DNA of 5,402 nt, from positions 1 through 5,402 of the forward strand of contig JBNKLG010000117.1 of assembly GCA_050292235.1 (NCBI GenBank), read 5' to 3'. Each line of letters opens with the position of its first letter. Within the stretch, counting starts at the first letter, position 1. The stretch comes from JBNKLG01 sp050292235 (lineage in GTDB: Bacteria > Pseudomonadota > Gammaproteobacteria > Chromatiales > Chromatiaceae). The notes beneath the pieces were generated by a model. That model did not search any database. It worked only from the letters and a program-made list of their open reading frames with translations, and was not told the DNA's origin. The translations under genes and the position numbers were made by a program. This document shows, in pieces, positions 1 through 4,372 of this stretch.

Positions 1-939
1 CAGCTCCTTGACCTTGCGCTGTACGGCATCGGCGGTTTCCAGGGCGTTGGCCCCGCTGGCGAGGCGAATGGCCATGCCGGCAGCCGGCCGGCCATTGTGA
101 CGGGCGGCCGTGTCGTAGCGTTCACTGCCCAATTCAATTCGGGCCACGTCGGCCAGGCGTACCTTGGCGCCGTCTTTGGCAGTGACCAGCAGGATGTCAC
201 GGAATGCTTCTGGGTCTTGTAGGCGACTCTGCACCGTGACGGTGACATTGAGCTGCTGGCCATCCAGCGCCGGGATATTCCCCAGCTGCCCGGCAGAGAC
301 CTGGGCATTCTGGGCCTGGATGGCGCTGGAGACGTCAGCAGGGGTCAGTTGGTACTCCCGCAGCTTGTTCGGATCCAGCCAGATACGCAGGGCGTACTGG
401 GAACCAAACAGAGAGACTTCCCCGACACCCTGGACCCGGCTGATGGGGTCCTGGAGACGACTGGCCAGATAGTCGCCGAGGTCGCCGGCGGAGAGACTGC
501 CATCCTCGGATACCAGTGCCACCACCATCAGGAAGTTGCGGGCCGACTTGGCCACCCTCATGCCCTGCTGCTGCACTTCAGTGGGTAGTGAGGGGCTGGC
601 AAGCTGGAGTTTGTTCTGTACCTGCACCTGGGCCACATCCGGATTGGTGCCGTTTTCAAAGGTCAGGGTCAGGGTGGCGGTGCCGCTGGAGTCACTGGTG
701 GAAGACATATAGCGCAGGCCGTCCAGACCCTTCATCTGCTGTTCGATGACCTGGGTGACGGTATCTTCCACCGCCTTGGCCGAGGCACCCGGGTAGGTGG
801 CGGTGATGCTGATCTGGGGCGGCGCAATGGACGGGTATTGGGCCACAGGCAGGGTCAGGATGGCCAGCACCCCGGCCAGCATGATGAAAATAGCGATAAC
901 CCAGGCGAAGACGGGACGGTCTATGAAAAATCGAGCCAT
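1..939 (-). CDS. RND multidrug efflux pump, AcrB/MexB-type (HAE1 family), N-terminal part; runs off the left edge
   Basis: Inner-membrane proton/drug antiporter subunit of a tripartite efflux pump; the RND trimer captures substrates in the periplasm and membrane and passes them to an outer-membrane channel. The minus-strand frame is open from ATG at 939-937 to the window edge, giving 313 residues of a protein that is usually about 1030-1050. The start reads MARFFIDRPVFAWVIAIFIM, the typical HAE1 N-terminus, with transmembrane helix 1 at about residues 10-30. The following periplasmic porter (PN1/PN2) region matches family landmarks: QYPSIAPPQISITATYPGAS (34-53), NKLQ near 110 and LFGSQYALRIWLDPNKL (177-193). 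These resemble E. coli AcrB closely. A GAGGA ribosome-binding site lies about 10 nt upstream. It starts 19 nt after the stop of the fusion-protein gene, so the two form one transcript. The proton-relay helices and any outer-membrane partner gene are outside the window. Substrates cannot be predicted. Family assignment is very secure. Confidence 0.96.
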   Translation of the reverse strand, partial: MARFFIDRPVFAWVIAIFIMLAGVLAILTLPVAQYPSIAPPQISITATYPGASAKAVEDTVTQVIEQQMKGLDGLRYMSSTSDSSGTATLTLTFENGTNPDVAQVQVQNKLQLASPSLPTEVQQQGMRVAKSARNFLMVVALVSEDGSLSAGDLGDYLASRLQDPISRVQGVGEVSLFGSQYALRIWLDPNKLREYQLTPADVSSAIQAQNAQVSAGQLGNIPALDGQQLNVTVTVQSRLQDPEAFRDILLVTAKDGAKVRLADVARIELGSERYDTAARHNGRPAAGMAIRLASGANALETADAVQRKVKEL

Positions 940-958
940 GATCTGGTTTTCCTCTGGC

Positions 959-2134
959 TCAGTGCTTTTCTGGGCTCGCGCTGCCCGCACCCGCTGGAGG
1001 AGCAGGCTGAGCGCTGGCGCCGGGGCGGATCTTCTGCAGGCCGTCAATGATCAGACGATCACCGGCCTTCAGCCCCTCTTCGACCACCCAGTCGTTACCA
1101 ATATTCCGACCCAGTTTGAGTGGCCGCAGCTCGACTTTGTTGTCGGCGCTCAGAACCATGGCGCTGGGATTGCCTTTGGCATCACGGCTCACTGCACGCT
1201 GTGGTGCCAGCAGGGCCTGCTCTCGCACCCCTTCAGAGATGATGGCGCGTACAAACATGCCGGGCAGCAACTCCTGGTCGGGGTTGGGGAAGACGGCGCG
1301 CAGTGTCACAGTGCCAGTGGTTTCATCCACGGTGACCTCGGAAAACTGCAGTTTTCCGGCATGGGCATAAGGGGTACCGTCTTCCAGCAGGAGTTTGACC
1401 TCGGCCGTATCTGCCGCAGGGCGCTTCAGCTTGCCCTGGCTCAGTGCCCGTTGCAGCTGCATGAGCTTGGCGCTGGACTGGCTGAGGTCCACGTAGATGG
1501 GATCCAGTTGCTGAATGGTGGCCAGGGCATTGGCCTGGCTGGCGGTGACCAGGGCACCCTGGGTGACCGAGGAGCGGCCGATGTGGCCGGAGATGGGGGC
1601 GGTGACCCGGGTGCGGTCCAGGTCAATTTGAGCGGCTTTCAGGGCGGCTGCATCCATGGCAACCACCGCTTTGGCCTGGTTGAGATTGGCCATGGCCTCG
1701 TCATAATCCTCCTGACTCAGGGCCTTGGTCGCGTGAAGCCCTGCATAGCGCTTCAGCTTGAGTTCGGCGATGGCCATGGCTGCCTGGTCACGGGAGAGGG
1801 TGGCCCGGGCGCTGTCGTGGCTGGCCTGATAGGTGGCGGGGTCGATTTGATAGAGCACCTGACCGGATGTCACCTCGCTACCCTCACGAAACTGGCGGGA
1901 CTGAACCAGCCCGCTGACCTGGGGCCGTACCTCGGCAATCAGTAGGGGGGTGGTGCGCCCGGCCAGTTCCGTGGTGTAAGTGACGGATTGGGCAGCCAGG
2001 GTCTGGATGCCAACGCTGGCCGGAGGCTGGTTTCCAGCCTGATGAGATCCCTGAGACGGGTCGCCGCAGGCATTTAAGAGTAAAGCGGCTGCCACTGCAG
2101 TAGCGGCAGATCGCAGTCTGTATTGGTCAGTCAT
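959..2134 (-). CDS. RND efflux membrane-fusion (periplasmic adaptor) lipoprotein, AcrA/MexA-type
   Basis: Periplasmic adaptor that links the RND pump to an outer-membrane TolC-like channel. The 391-residue protein has a lipoprotein signal: short charged N-terminus, hydrophobic stretch, then LLLNAC with the predicted lipidated Cys at residue 23. Domains in order: first lipoyl half at about 66-101 (RPQVSGLVQSRQFREGSEV, then LYQIDPATYQAS), alpha-helical hairpin at about 102-172, second lipoyl half at about 173-212 (APISGHIGRSSVTQGALV), beta-barrel at about 213-300 (including LPGMFVRA) and membrane-proximal domain at about 300-370. A low-complexity Ala/Pro/Gly/Ser tail ends the protein. The length is normal for AcrA/MexA (about 380-400), and IAEVRPQVSG and LYQIDPATYQA are strongly AcrA-like. 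The start at 2134 is supported by AGGA (plus-strand 2141-2144) 6 nt upstream. It is the first gene of the efflux operon and is divergent from a TetR regulator. The palindromic promoter region suggests repression by that regulator. Specific orthology to acrA or mexA is not claimed. Confidence 0.96.
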   Translation of the reverse strand: MTDQYRLRSAATAVAAALLLNACGDPSQGSHQAGNQPPASVGIQTLAAQSVTYTTELAGRTTPLLIAEVRPQVSGLVQSRQFREGSEVTSGQVLYQIDPATYQASHDSARATLSRDQAAMAIAELKLKRYAGLHATKALSQEDYDEAMANLNQAKAVVAMDAAALKAAQIDLDRTRVTAPISGHIGRSSVTQGALVTASQANALATIQQLDPIYVDLSQSSAKLMQLQRALSQGKLKRPAADTAEVKLLLEDGTPYAHAGKLQFSEVTVDETTGTVTLRAVFPNPDQELLPGMFVRAIISEGVREQALLAPQRAVSRDAKGNPSAMVLSADNKVELRPLKLGRNIGNDWVVEEGLKAGDRLIIDGLQKIRPGASAQPAPPAGAGSASPEKH

Positions 2135-2170
2135 GAAATGTCCTGTGCCGGGCTTCCGTGAGCAATGAAC

Positions 2171-2198
2171 TTGATTTCTAGAATAATTATTCTAGAAT
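2171..2198 (+). promoter_or_regulatory. Predicted sigma-70-type promoter of the TetR-family regulator gene
   Basis: TTGATT (2171-2176) and TAGAAT (2193-2198, 5 of 6 to TATAAT) are separated by 16 bp. Transcription would begin near 2205, giving a leader of about 70 nt. The -10 box is formed by the right arm of the 22-bp palindrome, and this promoter overlaps the divergent efflux promoter almost completely. That arrangement is typical of a TetR-type repressor that also controls itself. Confidence 0.55.
2176..2197. promoter_or_regulatory. Perfect 22-bp palindrome, probable operator of the TetR-family regulator
   Basis: The palindrome is TTCTAGAA (2176-2183), TAATTA (2184-2189), TTCTAGAA (2190-2197). 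It is perfectly symmetric, and each of the three blocks is itself a palindrome. It overlaps the -10 regions of both predicted divergent promoters. Beyond five non-matching bases on each side, a further pair of arms (TGAAC at 2166-2170 and GTTCA at 2203-2207) keeps the same centre. TetR-family operators are commonly symmetric sites of this size in the regulator/target intergenic region, so assignment to the adjacent regulator is a strong inference. Binding itself is not shown. Confidence 0.8.
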
Positions 2199-2202
2199 GA
2201 TC

Positions 2203-2208
2203 GTTCAA
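2203..2208 (-). promoter_or_regulatory. -35 element of the predicted efflux-operon promoter
   Basis: Read on the minus strand this is TTGAAC (4 of 6 to the sigma-70 consensus TTGACA). It sits 17 bp from a TATTCT -10 candidate (plus-strand 2180-2185), an ideal spacing. The predicted start is near 2173, leaving a leader of about 40 nt before the fusion-protein ATG. The -10 is only a 4 of 6 match, so the promoter is moderately supported. It lies inside the palindrome-containing regulatory region. Confidence 0.55.
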
Positions 2209-2241
2209 TCTATCCCCTGATATGGCCCGAGTCAAGTCCGG

Positions 2242-2260
2242 TTTCATTGTGGTAATGAAA
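2242..2260. repeat. Short inverted repeat in the regulator leader
   Basis: TTTCATT (2242-2248) and AATGAAA (2254-2260) are perfect inverted repeats around a 5-nt spacer. The element lies in the untranslated leader, 17 nt before the regulator's start codon. It differs from the main palindrome in sequence, so it may be a site for another protein, a weak RNA hairpin, or chance in AT-rich DNA. Confidence 0.45.
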
Positions 2261-2277
2261 ATATTAATTGAGGTCGT

Positions 2278-2922
2278 ATGGGCCAGATTTTTAAGGATTC
2301 AGGCCAAAATTCCATGACAGACGAACCCCCCTGTGAGGAGAAACCCTGCCGATCGGATCAACGTCGGCAACAGGTGCTGGAGGCTGCTGCCGAGTGTTTT
2401 CGACGGGATGGTTTTCACGGTGCCAGTATCTCCCGTATTTCCGAAGAGTCTGGCATGAGCCCCGGCCATATCTACCATTTTTTTGAGAATAAAGAGGCGA
2501 TCATTGCCGCCATCGTTGAGCGGGAGATGGATGCCATCAATGAACTGGTGGGGGGATATGAGCGGGCCTCGGATGTCTTTACCACCCTGATCGATTCGGT
2601 GGATCAAGGGGTGCAGCGCAAAACCCGGCCCCAGGATGCGGCCTTGTGGATGGAGGTTTGGGCGGAAACCGGACGCAATGAGAAGGTTGCCCAGATTGTC
2701 CGGGCCAATGATGCATCACTCAAAAAACGGTTCCAGGAGCTGCACAACCGTGCCCGTCTCGAGCGTGGTTTGACGACCGCCTTTAAAAATGAGACCACCG
2801 CAGAGGTGATGATGGCCCTGTTCAGTGGCTTGTCCATTCGTACCCTGCTTAACCCGGGCATGGACAGACAAGAGGTCGCAAAGTTACTGAAAAAGATGAT
2901 GCGTGCGTTGTTAGAGGCCTGA
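2278..2922 (+). CDS. TetR/AcrR-family transcriptional regulator, divergent from the efflux operon
   Basis: DNA-binding regulator of 214 residues, the usual TetR-family size (about 190-220). The N-terminal helix-turn-helix domain covers about residues 29-77: RRQQVLEAAAECFRRDGFHG, then SISRISEESGMSPGHIYHFF as helices 2-3 with the recognition helix around SPGHIYHFF, then NKEAIIAAIV as helix 4. The remaining helical C-terminal half (about 80-214) is the variable ligand and dimerisation domain and does not reveal a ligand. The first ATG at 2278 has GAGG 4 nt upstream, which is close. An in-frame ATG at 2314 would give 202 residues and start MTDEPP; both remain possible. The upstream segment contains two cysteines (C19, C24) before the helix-turn-helix. 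Divergence from the pump genes and the shared palindrome indicate that it represses the efflux operon and itself, as AcrR does for acrAB. The nif genes downstream have their own promoter, so a role in nitrogen fixation is not suggested. Confidence 0.93.
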   Translation: MGQIFKDSGQNSMTDEPPCEEKPCRSDQRRQQVLEAAAECFRRDGFHGASISRISEESGMSPGHIYHFFENKEAIIAAIVEREMDAINELVGGYERASDVFTTLIDSVDQGVQRKTRPQDAALWMEVWAETGRNEKVAQIVRANDASLKKRFQELHNRARLERGLTTAFKNETTAEVMMALFSGLSIRTLLNPGMDRQEVAKLLKKMMRALLEA

Positions 2923-2929
2923 GGCCTCT
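2913..2929 (+). terminator. GC-rich hairpin at the end of the regulator gene, possible weak terminator
   Basis: AGAGGCC (2913-2919) and GGCCTCT (2923-2929) are perfect 7-bp arms, and the loop is exactly the TGA stop codon (2920-2922). No run of T follows directly, so it is not a standard intrinsic terminator. It may slow or end transcription or stabilise the 3' end of the regulator mRNA before the nif promoter. Confidence 0.35.
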
Positions 2930-2958
2930 GGAGACCCAAGTCTGATCCGCCCCTTTAT

Positions 2959-2974
2959 TGTTCATTCTACGACC
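2959..2974 (+). promoter_or_regulatory. Possible second, degenerate NifA UAS
   Basis: TGT (2959-2961), ten bases including the central T at 2966, then ACC (2972-2974): one mismatch to TGT-N4-T-N5-ACA. Its centre is 34 bp upstream of the consensus UAS, close to three helical turns. Paired UASs are common at nif promoters, but one mismatch in a short motif makes this only suggestive. Confidence 0.4.
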
Positions 2975-2992
2975 AAGTTGCTGGCATGATCT

Positions 2993-3008
2993 TGTCATTT
3001 TTGCGACA
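2993..3008 (+). promoter_or_regulatory. NifA upstream activator sequence (UAS)
   Basis: TGT (2993-2995), ten bases, ACA (3006-3008), with the conserved central T at 3000, so the full TGT-N4-T-N5-ACA consensus is met. The dyad extends by one base pair on each side and one inward (TTGTC-N8-GACAA). It lies at about -107 to -92 from the predicted sigma-54 start, within the usual range for NifA sites. Its place ahead of an iscA-nifU-nifS operon makes chance unlikely. Confidence 0.82.
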
Positions 3009-3025
3009 ATCGCCCCTGGCTGCAA

Positions 3026-3039
3026 TTGATCTATATCAA
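3026..3039. promoter_or_regulatory. FNR/ANR-type box
   Basis: TTGAT (3026-3030), CTAT, ATCAA (3035-3039): a perfect match to the symmetric FNR/ANR consensus TTGAT-N4-ATCAA. The centre lies about 67 bp upstream of the predicted sigma-54 start and 32 bp downstream of the consensus NifA site. FNR-family proteins sense low oxygen (or NO, for DNR-type members). No strong sigma-70 -10 box is seen at the class II distance, so whether it activates, represses or is fortuitous is open. Confidence 0.6.
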
Positions 3040-3049
3040 ATCAAAACAG

Positions 3050-3062
3050 TATCTTATTGATT
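3050..3062 (-). promoter_or_regulatory. Possible IHF-binding site
   Basis: On the minus strand, AATCAA followed by four bases and ATA resembles the IHF consensus WATCAA-N4-TTR with one mismatch. It sits in an AT-rich stretch between the NifA site and the -24 element, where IHF bending would be expected to bring NifA to RNA polymerase. AT-rich DNA makes such near-matches frequent. Confidence 0.3.
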
Positions 3063-3073
3063 TTCTTAGGAGC

Positions 3074-3088
3074 TGGCACAGCCTTTGC
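3074..3088 (+). promoter_or_regulatory. Sigma-54 (RpoN) -24/-12 promoter of the iscA-nifU-nifS operon
   Basis: TGGCAC (3074-3079), five bases, TTGC (3085-3088) followed by T. The invariant GG (3075-3076) and GC (3087-3088) are separated by exactly 10 bp, as required for sigma-54. The predicted start is the A near 3100, about 40 nt before the first start codon. With the NifA UAS upstream, this is a textbook nif promoter. Confidence 0.88.
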
Positions 3089-3140
3089 TCGATAGGGTTA
3101 GATTTTCCATTCATTCACATCTACCCAAAGGGGACTCGCC

Positions 3141-3464
3141 ATGTTGACACTCACAGACAGCGCCAAAAAGGCCATCGGTCGTTTTATCAAGGGTTCAGAT
3201 ACCCCCGTTGCCGGGCTTCGTATTGCTGTGACCGGTGGCGGTTGTTCCGGGTTGCAGTACGCCATGTCCCTGGAAGAAGCAGCAAAGGAAGACGATATTC
3301 AGGTCGAGTCGGATGGTCTGACCCTTTTGGTCGATCCCTACAGCGCCCCCATGCTGAAGGGGGTGACCGTAGATTTTGCCGACAGCATGGAAGGCAGCGG
3401 CTTCAAATTTGAAAACCCTAACGCCAGCGCCAGTTGTGGCTGCGGCAAATCCTTTACAGCTTGA
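3141..3464 (+). CDS. iscA: IscA/HesB-family A-type Fe-S carrier protein, nif-associated (IscA-nif)
   Basis: Cytoplasmic A-type carrier protein of 107 residues, the typical length of IscA. Members of this family bind iron or Fe-S clusters through three conserved cysteines and pass clusters from scaffold to target. All three are present: C35 in TGGGCSGLQY, and C99 and C101 in the C-terminal SCGCGKSF motif. The numbering equals that of E. coli IscA. The start at 3141 is supported by an AAAGGGG ribosome-binding site 7 nt upstream; an alternative upstream start in another frame has no family similarity. It is the first gene after the sigma-54 promoter and lies 15 nt ahead of nifU, the arrangement known for the nif-specific iscA of Azotobacter vinelandii. 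This context points to a role in nitrogenase cluster assembly rather than housekeeping Isc function. A housekeeping iscA would be expected beside iscU, hscBA and fdx, none of which is here. Confidence 0.95.
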   Translation: MLTLTDSAKKAIGRFIKGSDTPVAGLRIAVTGGGCSGLQYAMSLEEAAKEDDIQVESDGLTLLVDPYSAPMLKGVTVDFADSMEGSGFKFENPNASASCGCGKSFTA

Positions 3465-3479
3465 TCGGGAGCAATTTTC

Positions 3480-4370
3480 ATGTGGGACTATTCAGAAAAG
3501 GTCAAAGAGCACTTCTTCGCACCGCGTAATGCCGGGGCGGTGGAGAATGCCAATGGCATCGGTGATGTGGGCTCTCTCTCCTGTGGTGATGCCCTGCGTC
3601 TGACCCTCAAGGTCGATCCGGAGACCGATACCATCCTGGAGGCCGGCTTTCAGACCTTCGGTTGTGGTTCCGCCATCGCCTCCAGCTCGGCCCTGACCGA
3701 GATCATCAAGGGGATGCACATTGATGAGGCGCTTAAGGTCAGTAACCAGGACATCGCCGATTACCTGGATGGCCTGCCACCAGAGAAAATGCACTGCTCC
3801 GTCATGGGTCGCGAGGCACTCCAGGCTGCGGTGGCCAACTACCGGGGCGAGGCGTGGAGCGACGACCACGAAGAGGGTGCCCTCATTTGCAAATGTTTTG
3901 CCGTGGATGCGGTCATGATCGAGGATACGGTGCGCGCCAACAATCTGCGCACGGTGGAGGAGGTGACCAACTACACCAAGGCCGGTGGTGGCTGCTCTGC
4001 CTGTCATGAGGGGATCGAAGAGATTCTGATCAAAGTGCTGGCCGAGAAAGGCGAAACCTTCGATCCCAATGCGGTGGCCGGGGAGATCAAGAAGCCCCAG
4101 TCAGGTCTCAATAATCTTCAGCGCATTCGTCGTATCGAGGAGTTGCTGGAAGAGATTCGACCCAACCTGCAGCGGGATCGGGGTGATGTGGAGCTGGTCG
4201 AGGTGGATGGCAAGTATATCTACGTCAAGATGATCGGTGCCTGTGCCGGTTGCCAGATGGCGGCCACCACCCTGGGGGGCATCCAGCAGCATCTGGCCGA
4301 GGGGCTCGGTGAGTTTATCCAGGTACTGCCAGCGGAGGAGTTGGCCCGCCGTGTGAGCTTTGGAGGCTGA
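3480..4370 (+). CDS. nifU: NifU, Fe-S cluster assembly scaffold for nitrogenase
   Basis: Modular scaffold on which Fe-S clusters are built from NifS-derived sulfur and delivered to nitrogenase components. The 296 residues carry all three NifU domains. The N-terminal IscU-like domain (about 1-125) has the scaffold cysteines C35, C62 and C106 (SLSCGD, TFGCGSA, MHCSVMG) and D37. The central Bfd/[2Fe-2S] domain (about 133-185) has C137 and C139 (ICKCF) and C172 and C175 (GGCSACH). The C-terminal Nfu domain (about 213-290) has the C255-x-x-C258 pair (GACAGCQM). The first seven cysteine positions agree with A. vinelandii NifU as I recall it; the linker before the Nfu domain is slightly shorter than in that 312-residue protein. 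The start at 3480 has GGGAG (3467-3471) at a good distance. It lies 15 nt after iscA and 2 nt before nifS. The three-domain architecture distinguishes it from IscU and NfuA. Confidence 0.97.
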   Translation: MWDYSEKVKEHFFAPRNAGAVENANGIGDVGSLSCGDALRLTLKVDPETDTILEAGFQTFGCGSAIASSSALTEIIKGMHIDEALKVSNQDIADYLDGLPPEKMHCSVMGREALQAAVANYRGEAWSDDHEEGALICKCFAVDAVMIEDTVRANNLRTVEEVTNYTKAGGGCSACHEGIEEILIKVLAEKGETFDPNAVAGEIKKPQSGLNNLQRIRRIEELLEEIRPNLQRDRGDVELVEVDGKYIYVKMIGACAGCQMAATTLGGIQQHLAEGLGEFIQVLPAEELARRVSFGG

Positions 4371-4372
4371 GG

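Noticed and set aside
164..749. Several short plus-strand frames over the RND pump gene
   Set aside because: The minus strand is open from the ATG at 939 to the edge and reads as a continuous AcrB-type protein; the plus frames are shadows.
797..1945. 382-codon open frame on the plus strand antisense to the fusion-protein gene
   Set aside because: The opposite strand encodes a full-length AcrA-type adaptor with every expected domain. The plus frame has no recognisable motif and is a by-product of GC-rich codon use.
2176..2197. Palindrome considered as an intrinsic terminator or insertion-sequence end
   Set aside because: It is AT-rich, lies between two divergent start codons and overlaps promoter hexamers. 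No target duplication or transposase is nearby, so an operator fits better.
3026..3412. 128-codon plus-strand frame starting at ATC-rich DNA upstream of iscA
   Set aside because: It runs through the promoter and overlaps iscA in another frame. The iscA frame has the three conserved cysteines and a good ribosome-binding site, while this frame has neither.
3492..4007. 171-codon minus-strand frame within nifU
   Set aside because: It is antisense to the IscU-like and Bfd domains of NifU, whose conserved cysteines are intact, and no credible ribosome-binding or family signal was seen.
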